Of a stretch of 64,000 nt of DNA, positions 26,156 through 35,250 are shown in pieces (the stretch's first letter is position 1; each line of letters begins with the position of its first letter). Source of the DNA: JBQDBK01 sp052090825 (GTDB lineage: Bacteria; Bacillota; Clostridia; Tissierellales; Peptoniphilaceae); NCBI GenBank assembly GCA_052090825.1, contig JBQDBK010000004.1:79830-143829 (forward strand), in the 5' to 3' direction. The translations under genes and the position numbers were made by a program. The notes under the pieces are model-generated. The model did not search any database, was not told the DNA's origin, and was given only the letters and a program-made list of their open reading frames with translations.

Positions 26156-28576
26156 ATGAATGAACTAGATAATAAAGGAATAATTAATGTAGGATTAAGA
26201 GAAAAAATGAGAAAATCCTATCTTGAATATTCTATGAGTGTAATAGTGTCTCGTGCATTACCAGATGTAAGAGATGGTTTAAAACCAGTACACAGAAGAA
26301 TAATATATGGAATGCAAGTATTAGGCTTATTTCCGACAGGACCTTACAGAAAATCAGCAAGACTAGTAGGAGATGTAATGGGTAAGTTTCACCCTCATGG
26401 AGATTCATCTATATATGAAGCAGCAGTTAGGCTTGCTCAACCATTTAGTACAAGATATCCTTTAGTTGATGGACAAGGTAACTTTGGTAATATAGACGGG
26501 GATAGAGCGGCAGCTATGCGTTACACAGAAGTTAGAATGCATAAGCTTGCTCTTGAAATGCTTAAAGATATAAATAAAGATACAGTTGATTTTAAACCTA
26601 ATTTTGACGAAGAAGAAATGGAGCCATCTGTATTACCAGCAAGATTTCCAAATCTTTTAGTTAATGGATCTTCAGGAATAGCAGTAGGTATGGCAACTAA
26701 TATGCCACCACATAACTTAAGAGAAGTTATAGATGGCATAATAAAATATATAGAAAATGATGAAATTACAATTCCTGAGTTAATGACTCTAATAAAGGGT
26801 CCAGATTTTCCAACTGGAGCTCATATTATGGGAAAAGAAGGTATAAAAAAAGCTTATGAAACAGGAAGAGGTAAAATTCAAGTAAGAGCTGTTGCAGAAA
26901 TAGAAGAAATAAAAAATAAGTCTAGAATTGTAATAACAGAAATACCTTACCAAGTAAATAAATCAAATTTATTTATGAAAATAGCTGATTTAGCAAAAGA
27001 AAAAGTGATAGAAGGTATATCTAATTTAAGAGATGAATCTAACCGTAAGGGAATTAGGATAGTAGTTGAATTAAAAAGAGATGCCAATCCTAATGTAGTT
27101 TTAAATAAACTTTATAAAAATACCCAAATGCAAGTTACTTTTGGGATAATAAATTTAGCCTTAGTAAATGGAGTACCAAAAGTTTTAAATCTTAAAGAAT
27201 TAATAAGACACTATATAGATCATCAAGTAGAAGTTATTACAAGAAGAACAAAATTTGATTTAAATAAGGCTGAAGCTAGAGCTCACATAGTTGAAGGTTT
27301 AAAAATAGCCTTAGATAATATTGATAGAATCATTGAAATAGTAAGAGGATCAAATAATGATCAAGAGGCAAAGGAAAAATTCACAGAAGAATTTGGCTTA
27401 AGTGATCTTCAAGGACAAGCTATTCTAGATATGAGAATAAGACGATTAACAGGTCTAGAAAGAGAAAAATTAGATAAAGAATATGAAGAATTAATAAAAA
27501 CTATAAATTATTTAAGGTCAATACTTGAAAGTCATGAATTGTTAATGAATTTAATTAAAGAAGAATTAATAGAAATTAGGGATAAATACGGAGATTTAAG
27601 AAGAACTGTAATAAAACCTTCAGCAGAAGAAATTGAATTAGAAGATCTTTTAAATGAAGAAGATGTTGTAATAACTCTAACTCAATCTGGATATATAAAA
27701 AGAATGCCAGAAGGTACCTATAAACCTCAAAAAAGAGGAGGTAGGGGAATTTCAGCTCTAAGCACAAGAGAAGATGATTTTGTATGTGATTTATTTATAA
27801 CTTCAACTCATGATTCAATATTATTTTTTACTAATTTAGGTAGAATATATAGACTTAAAGCATATGAGATACCACAAAGTTCAAGAGTTTCTAGAGGAAC
27901 TGCTATAATAAATATATTAGATCTATCAAAAGATGAGAAAGTTCAATCTATAATACCAGTCAAAGAATTTGAACCAGATTTAAATGTCCTAATGGCAACT
28001 AAAAATGGTTTAATAAAGAGGACCTCTTTTAAAGAATTTAAAAATATAAGGAAAAACGGAATAATTGGAATGACTTTAAAAGAGGGAGATTCAATTATAG
28101 AAACTAGAATTACAAGAGGAAATGAAGAACTAATACTTACAACTAAAAAAGGACAAAGCATAAGATTTTCAGAAGAAGATATTAGAATCACAGGAAGATC
28201 TTCAATGGGAGTTAAGTCAATAGATTTAAATGATGACGATGAAGTGGTAAGTTGTGATATAGTAGACGATAATAAAAATTTATTAGTTATATCTGAAAAG
28301 GGTTATGGAAAAATGACTCCACTTAAGGATTATAGGTTACAATCAAGAGGTGGAAAAGGTATAATAACTTATAAAGTTAAAGAAAAAACAGGAGATCTTA
28401 TAGCTGCTAAAGTAATCGATAAAAATGATGAAATTATGATGATAACTTCAAAAGGGATTATAATAAGGATTGAAACAGAAGGTATATCTGTTATGGGTAG
28501 AGCAACCACTGGAGTAAAACTTATGAATATAACAAATTCAAATGTAGTTGCAGTTGCCAAGTATATAGGTGAATAA
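26156..28576 (+). CDS. gyrA: DNA gyrase subunit A
   Basis: The 806-residue protein has the breakage-reunion domain with catalytic Tyr123 (AAMRYTEVRM) and the quinolone pocket HPHGDSSIYEA at 79-89, where Ser84 and Glu88 are the expected drug-sensitive residues. The C-terminal beta-pinwheel carries the GyrA box QKRGGRGISAL near 523-533, which identifies gyrase rather than topoisomerase IV. It follows gyrB by 9 bases and is followed after 10 bases by an anti-anti-sigma gene. Confidence 0.98.
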   Translation: MNELDNKGIINVGLREKMRKSYLEYSMSVIVSRALPDVRDGLKPVHRRIIYGMQVLGLFPTGPYRKSARLVGDVMGKFHPHGDSSIYEAAVRLAQPFSTRYPLVDGQGNFGNIDGDRAAAMRYTEVRMHKLALEMLKDINKDTVDFKPNFDEEEMEPSVLPARFPNLLVNGSSGIAVGMATNMPPHNLREVIDGIIKYIENDEITIPELMTLIKGPDFPTGAHIMGKEGIKKAYETGRGKIQVRAVAEIEEIKNKSRIVITEIPYQVNKSNLFMKIADLAKEKVIEGISNLRDESNRKGIRIVVELKRDANPNVVLNKLYKNTQMQVTFGIINLALVNGVPKVLNLKELIRHYIDHQVEVITRRTKFDLNKAEARAHIVEGLKIALDNIDRIIEIVRGSNNDQEAKEKFTEEFGLSDLQGQAILDMRIRRLTGLEREKLDKEYEELIKTINYLRSILESHELLMNLIKEELIEIRDKYGDLRRTVIKPSAEEIELEDLLNEEDVVITLTQSGYIKRMPEGTYKPQKRGGRGISALSTREDDFVCDLFITSTHDSILFFTNLGRIYRLKAYEIPQSSRVSRGTAIINILDLSKDEKVQSIIPVKEFEPDLNVLMATKNGLIKRTSFKEFKNIRKNGIIGMTLKEGDSIIETRITRGNEELILTTKKGQSIRFSEEDIRITGRSSMGVKSIDLNDDDEVVSCDIVDDNKNLLVISEKGYGKMTPLKDYRLQSRGGKGIITYKVKEKTGDLIAAKVIDKNDEIMMITSKGIIIRIETEGISVMGRATTGVKLMNITNSNVVAVAKYIGE

Positions 28577-28586
28577 GGAGGAAATT

Positions 28587-28892
28587 ATGTTTAATATAGA
28601 ATATAAAAATGATGAAGAACTTATAATTTATCCCCAAGGAGAATTAGATGTATATACAACACCTAATTTTAAAAAAGAAGTAATAAAATTGTATGAAAAA
28701 GATAAAAAAAATATTCTAATAGATGGAGAAAAATTAGAATATGTGGATTCAACAGGTTTAGGAGCTTTAATTTTCATATTAAACATAATAAGTGAAAATG
28801 AAAATAAAATAAGTCTTAGAAATATAAAACCAAGTATAAAAAAATTATTTACCATAACGAAATTAGATAATACATTTGAAATGAGGGACTAA
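28587..28892 (+). CDS. STAS-domain anti-anti-sigma factor (RsbV/SpoIIAA-like)
   Basis: The 101-residue product is one STAS domain: GELDVYTTPNFKKEV (about 18-32), then VDSTGLGALIFILN (about 53-66), in which the Ser of DSTGLG is the residue normally phosphorylated by the partner kinase. I chose the ATG at 28587 because GGAGG stands just before it; an upstream in-frame ATG at 28569 lies inside gyrA. It is 10 bases after gyrA and 2 bases before the anti-sigma-like gene. It should bind and remove an anti-sigma factor when not phosphorylated. Confidence 0.9.
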   Translation: MFNIEYKNDEELIIYPQGELDVYTTPNFKKEVIKLYEKDKKNILIDGEKLEYVDSTGLGALIFILNIISENENKISLRNIKPSIKKLFTITKLDNTFEMRD

Positions 28893-28894
28893 AT

Positions 28895-29242
28895 ATGGAA
28901 AATATAAATATAAAAATACCTCGAAATGCAAAATATTTAAGTTCAGCAAGATTATTTTTATCAGGAATTTTATCTACATTAAACTTTGATATAGAAAGTT
29001 TAGAAGATGTAAAAATGGCATTTAGTGAAGGTTTAAACATAGCATTTAAACTTGAATGTTCTGAAGAAATAGAAGTGGAATTCAAGATATCAGAAGAAAA
29101 AATAATAATAGAGATAAAAACTATATGTGAAAAAGATATTGAAAATAAAGAAGAATTAGATTTATCCCTAACCATTATAAATTGTATGGTGGATAATAGT
29201 TACACTGACAAAGATTCTTTAATTTTAGAAGTAAATATATAG
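28895..29242 (+). CDS. RsbW/SpoIIAB-like anti-sigma protein lacking ATP-binding boxes
   Basis: This 115-residue protein sits between the STAS and sigma genes. Its N-terminal half fits the GHKL anti-sigma fold: LEDVKMAFSEGLNIAF (about 36-51) matches the N-box helix usually reading IKxxVSEAVTNA. The conserved N-box Asn is not at its usual place (Ile stands there if no gap is allowed). The DxGxG box and the GxG of the ATP lid cannot be found, and the protein is about 25-40 residues shorter than SpoIIAB or RsbW. I infer a protein that may hold the sigma factor but cannot bind ATP or phosphorylate the STAS protein. Family assignment rests largely on context. Confidence 0.75.
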   Translation: MENINIKIPRNAKYLSSARLFLSGILSTLNFDIESLEDVKMAFSEGLNIAFKLECSEEIEVEFKISEEKIIIEIKTICEKDIENKEELDLSLTIINCMVDNSYTDKDSLILEVNI

Positions 29243-29253
29243 GTGTATATATT

Positions 29254-30042
29254 ATGAAAAAGGAAGATTACTATAAGTTAGACAGAAATTTGACAAAAGA
29301 AGAAAAAAAAGAATTATTTAACGAATATGATAAAAATAAAGATCCTGAATTAAGAGATATATTAATAAAAGAGCATCTTTATATAGCTGAAATACTATCT
29401 AAAAAATATGCTGGTAGAGGAATAGATTTTGATGATATTTATCAAGTTGCATCAATAGGACTAATTTATGCAATAGATAGGTATGATATAGAAAGAGGAT
29501 ATGAATTTTCATCTTTTGCTACACCAACTATAATTGGAGAAATAAAAAAATATTTTAGAGATAAGGGATGGACAATAAGAGTTCCAAGGAGAATACAAGA
29601 ATTATCTAAAAAAATAAATCTTGCTAAAGTCCATTTGGCTCAAGAAAAACAAAAAACTCCAACAGTATATGACATAGCAGAATATTTAGGAATAACAGAA
29701 GAAGAAGTTTTAGAGTCAATGGAGGCTAGTAAAGTATATTCACCTCAATCATTAGACATTACCTATGATTCTAGCGGAGATGATAGAGAAGTAAATCTTT
29801 CTGATTTAATAGGAGAAGATGAAAAATATTTTGATAAAATAGAAATAAAAGATTTTCTAGAAAAAGCTATGGAAGATTTAAATGAAGTGGAAAAAACTAT
29901 TTTAATAGATAGGTATTTTAATAGACAAACTCAAATTACAATAGCTAAAAAACTTAATATTTCACAAATGACAGTATCTAGGCTAGAAAAGAAAGTTTTA
30001 AAAAAGATGAGAAACGAAATAAAGAAAATAATGGATGTGTAA
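29254..30042 (+). CDS. SigB/SigF/SigG-type RNA polymerase sigma factor
   Basis: The 262-residue sigma-70 family protein has region 2 (DDIYQVASIGLIYAIDRYD near 63-81 and FSSFATPTIIGEIKKYFRDK near 88-107), region 3 (RVPRRIQELSKKI) and region 4 with the helix-turn-helix ITIAKKLNISQMTVSRLEKK near 229-248. The size and lack of region 1 place it in the group with SigB, SigF and SigG, which control stress or sporulation and are regulated by partner switching. The upstream STAS and RsbW-like genes agree. Neither a phosphatase such as RsbU nor any spore gene is near it. Confidence 0.92.
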   Translation: MKKEDYYKLDRNLTKEEKKELFNEYDKNKDPELRDILIKEHLYIAEILSKKYAGRGIDFDDIYQVASIGLIYAIDRYDIERGYEFSSFATPTIIGEIKKYFRDKGWTIRVPRRIQELSKKINLAKVHLAQEKQKTPTVYDIAEYLGITEEEVLESMEASKVYSPQSLDITYDSSGDDREVNLSDLIGEDEKYFDKIEIKDFLEKAMEDLNEVEKTILIDRYFNRQTQITIAKKLNISQMTVSRLEKKVLKKMRNEIKKIMDV

Positions 30043-30043
30043 T

Positions 30044-30694
30044 ATGAATAGAAGAAAATTTTTATTAAAGTTAAATAAGTCGATATTAATATTTGAAATG
30101 TTAATATCTATAATTTTAATAATTGGTATTCTTATCTCTATACCAGATATAATTAATTATTATGTAATAATATTAAAAAGTGATGTAGAAATTAGCGCAA
30201 GTCTATTTAAGGCTTTCTTATCACATGTATTAATATTAGTAATAGCAATGGAATTTATATTATCCATGGTAGCTCAAACAGACATAACTATAATACATTT
30301 AATTACTCTTGTAATAACAAGAAAAATGCTTATAGAATCAAAATCTATGTCGGATATTTTAATAGGAGTCTTAGCTATTACTGTATTATTTATAGTTAGA
30401 AAATATTTAACACATGGATCATCATCAAGTGAACTTATATTAGCAGGACACAATAAAGTATTCTCTGCTTCAGCTGTAATAGATGAAATAAATAATAAGT
30501 ATAATTATCATATAGAAGCTGAAATAGAAAATAAGGATATAGAAACCCTAGGAGGTTTAGTATCAACTCTTTTTGAAATGGAAGGAAGAGATTTAGAAAT
30601 AGGTGAGATGATTGATGATGGAGAATATATTTATGAAATAGAAAAATATCAAAATGGAGTAATAGAAGAAGTATCTATCCATCATATAAAATAA
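30044..30694 (+). CDS. Membrane protein with PsiE-like part and CorC/HlyC-like tail
   Basis: About four membrane helices (residues 12-38, 48-72, 78-92, 104-120) resemble the PsiE family. The C-terminal 75 residues (ETLGGLVSTLFEMEGRDLEI, then EYIYEIEKYQNGVIEEV) look like the transporter-associated domain of CorC/HlyC proteins. I use the ATG at 30044, one base after the sigma stop; an in-frame ATG at 30035 overlaps the sigma gene. The position suggests a membrane sensor or target linked to the sigma factor, but the function is unknown. Confidence 0.75.
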   Translation: MNRRKFLLKLNKSILIFEMLISIILIIGILISIPDIINYYVIILKSDVEISASLFKAFLSHVLILVIAMEFILSMVAQTDITIIHLITLVITRKMLIESKSMSDILIGVLAITVLFIVRKYLTHGSSSSELILAGHNKVFSASAVIDEINNKYNYHIEAEIENKDIETLGGLVSTLFEMEGRDLEIGEMIDDGEYIYEIEKYQNGVIEEVSIHHIK

Positions 30695-30711
30695 AATACA
30701 ATACAAGAGAT

Positions 30712-30748
30712 AAAAAACAGATTAGAAATTTCTAATCTGTTTTTTTTT
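30712..30748 (+). terminator. Terminator of the dnaN-to-sigma array
   Basis: A perfect inverted repeat (AAAAAACAGATTAGAAA paired with its complement) is followed by eight T. It is the first terminator-like hairpin I see after dnaN, so it probably ends the array dnaN-yaaA-recF-gyrB-gyrA-STAS-RsbW-sigma-PsiE. Confidence 0.9.
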
Positions 30749-30856
30749 ATAAAAGTAAATATAATTAAATTTCTAGTAAATATATTTAATTGATATAGAT
30801 ATTTAATTGAAATACAATTTAAAAAAGGAAAACATATTCAAAAAGGAGGTTTATTA

Positions 30857-32152
30857 ATGAATAATAGAGTTAAATTGTTTTTAAAATTCTTAATTCTTAG
30901 TGCTATAGGAGTATTTATGTTTTTTATACCTATAACTTTTAATGGAATGAGAACGATTCCTATAGAAGTAGTTATAAATTACATAACAAGTAAATTTTAT
31001 CCAATAGTAAGAATATATTCTTTGTTAGTAATTTTATATGCAGCTATAATGCCATTTAAAAATAAGACTTGGAATAAAAATAAAGTAAGTTTAATATTTA
31101 GCTTAACTAAAATACTAGGTGCTATAAGTACATTATTAGTTTTCTTTAATGTAGGACCTGAAGCTATTTTAAGAGAAGATCATGGTTTGTTTCTATTTGA
31201 CTCACTAGTTATTCAAGTAGGTACTTTGATTCCAATATGTTCAATTTTTTTAACATTTTTAATGAATTATGGTTTTATAGATTTTGTTGGACAGTTTTTA
31301 AGACCTATAATGAGTAAAATATGGAAAACTCCGGGCAAATCATCAGTAGATGCTATAGCTTCATTTATGGGTTCTACTGCTATGGGGATACTTATTACTA
31401 ATGAAATGTATAGACAGAGAAAATACAATACTAAAGAAGCCTCAATAATTGTAACAGGATTTTCAACTGTTAGTGTTTCATTTTTCGTTTTAGTTGCAAA
31501 AACAGCTAATATTATGGATTACTGGGATATATTTTTTGCATCAGCTCTATTCACAACCTTTGCAGTTACAGCAATAGTAGCAAGATTAAAACCTCTAAAG
31601 TCAGTAACAGAAGAATATCACTTAGGTAAAGAAGGTTTTCCAGAAGAAAATGTTGAAGGAAATATTTTTAAAGTAGCTTTAAACAATGCTTTAATAGCAT
31701 GTGAAAATGGAGGACCTGTAATTCCTAATGTTATTAAAGGAGTTAAAGATTCATTTAATTTAGTATTTGAGATTTTGCCAAATTTTATGTCTATAGGTTT
31801 AATAGCTTTAATTTTAGCAGCTTATACTTCAATATTTGACATATTTGGATATGTATTATATCCCTTAACTTTACTATTAAAAATACCAGAACCACTATTA
31901 GCTTCTAAAGCAGTTTTTTTAGGTTTAGCAGAAATGTATTTACCAGTAATGTTAATAAAAGATGCACCTAACATTACAAGATTTATAATAGCAGTTATAA
32001 GTATAAGTCAAATAATAATGTTTTCAACAACAGTTCCAGCCATAGTCGCAACAGACATACCAATATCAATGAAAGATATATTTATTATATGGTTGGAAAG
32101 AACAATAATATCATTTTTGATAATTGTTCCAATTGCAAATATATTAATTTAA
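30857..32152 (+). CDS. YjiH-family (nucleoside-recognition/GATE domain) membrane protein
   Basis: The 431-residue protein has about ten membrane helices and resembles YjiH, a group with the nucleoside-recognition (Gate) domain: GSTAMGILITNEMYRQRKYN near residues 171-190 and ENGGPVIPNVIKGVK near 283-297. The transported or sensed molecule is unknown. A GGAGG site precedes the ATG. A flavin reductase gene follows after 18 bases, so the two are probably co-transcribed. Confidence 0.82.
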   Translation: MNNRVKLFLKFLILSAIGVFMFFIPITFNGMRTIPIEVVINYITSKFYPIVRIYSLLVILYAAIMPFKNKTWNKNKVSLIFSLTKILGAISTLLVFFNVGPEAILREDHGLFLFDSLVIQVGTLIPICSIFLTFLMNYGFIDFVGQFLRPIMSKIWKTPGKSSVDAIASFMGSTAMGILITNEMYRQRKYNTKEASIIVTGFSTVSVSFFVLVAKTANIMDYWDIFFASALFTTFAVTAIVARLKPLKSVTEEYHLGKEGFPEENVEGNIFKVALNNALIACENGGPVIPNVIKGVKDSFNLVFEILPNFMSIGLIALILAAYTSIFDIFGYVLYPLTLLLKIPEPLLASKAVFLGLAEMYLPVMLIKDAPNITRFIIAVISISQIIMFSTTVPAIVATDIPISMKDIFIIWLERTIISFLIIVPIANILI

Positions 32153-32170
32153 ATAATAAGGAGGAAAATT

Positions 32171-32842
32171 ATGTTTTATGAACCAAAAAAAAATAATCAC
32201 GGATTTGAACACAATCCATTTAAGTCTTGTACAGTACCTAGAGTTATAGGTTGGATATCAACAAAAAATGAGGATGGAACAGATAATATAGCTCCATATA
32301 GTCAATTTACAAATTTAACTTTTGATCCACCTTTAGTTTTGTTTTCAGCAAATCAAAATATATATGATGATAGAAAAAGAACTGTTAAAAATATAGAAAG
32401 AACTGGAGAGTTCGTCTATAATATGGTACCTTATGATTTAAGAGAAGAAATGAATTTAACTTCTATAGTTGAATTTCCAGAAGAATATAAGGATAAATTT
32501 GAATATGCTGGATTAGAAAAAGCTGATTCTAACTTAATAAATGTTGCAAGGGTTAAAAATTCTCCAGTTCAATATGAATGTAAATACGTTCAAACTCTAA
32601 GAATAGCAGGAAAAGATAAGATGAATACAGTAGATCTTATAGTAGGAGAAGTAATAGGAATTCATATAAAAGATGAATTTATAAAAGATGGTATGGTAGA
32701 TATACCTTCAATAAAACCAGTTGCTAGGTTAGGTTATTTTAATTTTACCTATGTAGATAATCAATTTGAAATGAGACCACCACAAATTGATCCTAAACTA
32801 CAGTACTTAGTTGATAAAGGATTAGAGGGAATTTCAGAATAA
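32171..32842 (+). CDS. Flavin reductase-like FMN-binding protein
   Basis: This 223-residue protein has the split-barrel flavin reductase fold: CTVPRVIGWISTKNEDGTDN (about 17-36), then NIAPYSQFTNLTFDPPLVLF and a central NMV. Such proteins bind FMN and either reduce free flavin or act on small substrates. The first part PRVIGWISTxNxDG is typical of a clostridial and proteobacterial subgroup without known substrate. GGAGG precedes the ATG. Confidence 0.88.
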   Translation: MFYEPKKNNHGFEHNPFKSCTVPRVIGWISTKNEDGTDNIAPYSQFTNLTFDPPLVLFSANQNIYDDRKRTVKNIERTGEFVYNMVPYDLREEMNLTSIVEFPEEYKDKFEYAGLEKADSNLINVARVKNSPVQYECKYVQTLRIAGKDKMNTVDLIVGEVIGIHIKDEFIKDGMVDIPSIKPVARLGYFNFTYVDNQFEMRPPQIDPKLQYLVDKGLEGISE

Positions 32843-32851
32843 ACTAAATAT

Positions 32852-32890
32852 AAAATAAGTCTTCTTTTTAAAAAGACTTATTTTATTTTT
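32852..32890 (+). terminator. Terminator after the flavin reductase gene
   Basis: Arms 32852-32863 and 32873-32884 pair perfectly around a short loop and are followed by a T-rich tail. It separates this pair from the AraC-type regulator. Confidence 0.85.
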
Positions 32891-32938
32891 ATATTCTTCA
32901 TATATTTTGTATAATATAAAAAAGAATAGAGGGAAATA

Positions 32939-34315
32939 ATGAAATATTTTAAATTTAAAAAAGAATTGGATAAATATTTAATTATGGATTCAAATGAAAA
33001 TCTTTTAAATTATGAATTAAGTAGTGAGAATCTTTTAAAATTATTATTTAATAATAAATATAAATATTCCGAAAATATTGATGGATTATATATAAGCTTT
33101 GATAAAGATTCAAATAATAAAAAAGAAGTAGAATTTATTAAAGATATGATTTATAGCGAATATGTTTATGATTTAATATATGGAAATATTGATAGGTTAA
33201 ATGTATTAAATGATTTATTTACCTGTGTAGGAATAAGTATAAAACCTAACATTGTTTTTAGTATAGTTTATGATGATTTTTGGAAAATTTGTGAAGAAAA
33301 AGATAATTTTTACAGATACAAATTAAAAAGAAATCTGCTTAATTATATTAGAAAGTATACTAAAGATATAAAAAGCCTTTCTGCAACTTTAATAGGTACT
33401 GATAAAATAATATTACTATTAGACTGTGGTAATAGAAGTAAAAAAGAAGCAGAAGATTATAGCCTTCAATTAGCGAGTAAAATAAAAAACTATATTTTAA
33501 AAATAACAGGTAATTCAGTGAGCATAGGTTTAAGCGAATATTTTGATAATTATAAAAATATAAAAAAAGCCTATGAAGAATCCTTTAGGTCCTTGGATTC
33601 TATTTTTAAATTAGGTAGAGGTAAGATTCATAAATATATAAAAAACAATGGAGATCTATATGAAGAATTTAATTATGAAGAAATAATACATAGGTTAATA
33701 ATTCAGTTGGGTTTAAAAAATTCAAATCATGTAAATTCTATAATAAAGTCTTTATTTGATAAATTTTTAAAAAATAATGTAAAAGAAGTATATATAAAGT
33801 CTAATTTGATAACAATTTTATCTGAAATAAGTATATATTTTTCAAATTTAAATTTAGAAAATGAATATAAGATATCAAAAGACTTATTAGAAGCAAACAC
33901 AAAAATTTTAAGAGCAAATACTATAAATGATATAGAAAAATGTACAAGTGAATTTTTAATTAAGTTAATAAATCTATTTAAAGAAAATAAAAAAGAAGAT
34001 AATATTGATTTAGCAGTAGCATATATGAAAAAATATTCTATGTTAGATATAAGTTTAGATGATATATCTTATATATCAGGGTACAATAAAAGTTATTTTA
34101 GTAGAATTTTTAAAGAAAAGAGAAATATTAATTTTTCTAACTTTTTAATTAATTTGAGAATAGAAGAATCTAAAAAATTATTATTAAATACAGATTTAAC
34201 CATTTTAGAAATATCAATTAAAGTAGGTTTTAAAAGTCTAAGCTATTTTAGTAGTACTTTTAAGAAAGTAACAGGTTACAGTCCTAAAAAATATAGAGAA
34301 AAAAATAAAAGCTAA
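32939..34315 (+). CDS. AraC-family transcription regulator (YesN-like, no receiver)
   Basis: The 458-residue protein ends with a double helix-turn-helix AraC domain (about 355-455): LDDISYISGYNKSYFSRIFK, then LTILEISIKVGFKSLSYFSS and TGYSPKKYREK. The middle part, with SIGLSEYFDNYKNIKKAYEE near 197-216, resembles the GGDEF-like region of YesN-type response regulators, but no phosphorylatable receiver domain is present; the N-terminal 90 residues are not recognised. The target is unknown; candidates are the flanking flavin reductase, DUF975 and ABC genes. A TATAAT stands about 27 bases before the ATG. Confidence 0.85.
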   Translation: MKYFKFKKELDKYLIMDSNENLLNYELSSENLLKLLFNNKYKYSENIDGLYISFDKDSNNKKEVEFIKDMIYSEYVYDLIYGNIDRLNVLNDLFTCVGISIKPNIVFSIVYDDFWKICEEKDNFYRYKLKRNLLNYIRKYTKDIKSLSATLIGTDKIILLLDCGNRSKKEAEDYSLQLASKIKNYILKITGNSVSIGLSEYFDNYKNIKKAYEESFRSLDSIFKLGRGKIHKYIKNNGDLYEEFNYEEIIHRLIIQLGLKNSNHVNSIIKSLFDKFLKNNVKEVYIKSNLITILSEISIYFSNLNLENEYKISKDLLEANTKILRANTINDIEKCTSEFLIKLINLFKENKKEDNIDLAVAYMKKYSMLDISLDDISYISGYNKSYFSRIFKEKRNINFSNFLINLRIEESKKLLLNTDLTILEISIKVGFKSLSYFSSTFKKVTGYSPKKYREKNKS

Positions 34316-34336
34316 CTTAAGTTAGCTTTTATTTTT
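34301..34336. terminator. 36-bp perfect palindrome, bidirectional terminator
   Basis: Bases 34301-34318 are the exact reverse complement of 34319-34336. The element covers the last codons and stop of the AraC gene (34315) and reaches the stop of the convergent DUF975 gene (34335). A- and T-rich ends suit termination both ways. Confidence 0.85.
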
Positions 34337-35201
34337 ATATATAAACTTCGCCTTTTATACTATCTTTATCATTTTCAAGTCTTCCCTCATCTTTAAGTTT
34401 ATTGAATATATAAAGTGAAGCATAAGTTGCTTCCATATAAGGATTAAGAATAATATATCCAATATTAAGTGTTAACGAAGCTAAAATTATCCAGCCTATA
34501 AATGATAGGTTCAGTACAAATATATCAAATTTCTCACCTTCAGTTCTTCTTTTACTTATGTTTATAGCTTCACTAAGACTCATATCAGGATTTTCTGCTA
34601 AAATATAGTCTACATAATAATATTCATAAGATTTAATTATTCCTGGAATTATTAATAATAAGCTCCAAAGTAACAAATAAATATCTTTAAGAGTTAGTTT
34701 CAAAGCTAATTTAAACCAAGAACCATCAGTAAAAGCCGAAAATAAATAAGATAATTTTGAATCATTTTTATAACCATTTATAAAATATCTTTTTAAACCT
34801 ATAGATAATGGTTTTATAAGAAATATAGATATGACAAAAAATAAAATAGATAAATTTAAATAAGTTGCTTCATTAATTTCAAAATTCATACTTAAATAAT
34901 TATAAAAAGGTTGACCATAATTTAAATTTAATGGATTAATAGCAAAAATATATTTATTTGTAATATCATCATTATTCAAAATATTATTAACATTAATATT
35001 TTGAAATAAACCATTAATATTTACTGTAATCATATTACTAGAATTTATAAAAGGAAATTCTTGGTTTTCCTTAATATTTATAGAATTAATACTAAACATA
35101 GATACTAATAAATAAAATATAAGACAAATTATAATTGAAGTTTTAGTATATTTTTTTAAAAATTCTTTGGCATTATCTTTTAAAAATGCTCTAGTCCACA
35201 T
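34335..35201 (-). CDS. DUF975-family membrane protein
   Basis: The 288-residue protein has about five to six membrane helices, with the DUF975 marks GLKRYFINGY near residues 141-150 and the LLWSLLLIIPGIIKSYEYYY segment near 181-200, followed by LAENPDMSLSEAINISKRRT. Between helices 1 and 2 there is an extended loop of about 60 residues rich in Asn. The family is of unknown function. It is transcribed away from the ABC exporter, with an 18-bp inverted repeat in the shared upstream region. GGAGG precedes the ATG. Confidence 0.82.
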   Translation of the reverse strand: MWTRAFLKDNAKEFLKKYTKTSIIICLIFYLLVSMFSINSINIKENQEFPFINSSNMITVNINGLFQNINVNNILNNDDITNKYIFAINPLNLNYGQPFYNYLSMNFEINEATYLNLSILFFVISIFLIKPLSIGLKRYFINGYKNDSKLSYLFSAFTDGSWFKLALKLTLKDIYLLLWSLLLIIPGIIKSYEYYYVDYILAENPDMSLSEAINISKRRTEGEKFDIFVLNLSFIGWIILASLTLNIGYIILNPYMEATYASLYIFNKLKDEGRLENDKDSIKGEVYI

Positions 35202-35250
35202 ATAAATACCTCCTTATTTAATATATGTATATATATATTATAACATTAGA

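Noticed and set aside
28849..29175. Minus-strand open frame of 108 codons
   Set aside because: It is a mirror of the RsbW-like gene and has no ribosome site or protein-like pattern.
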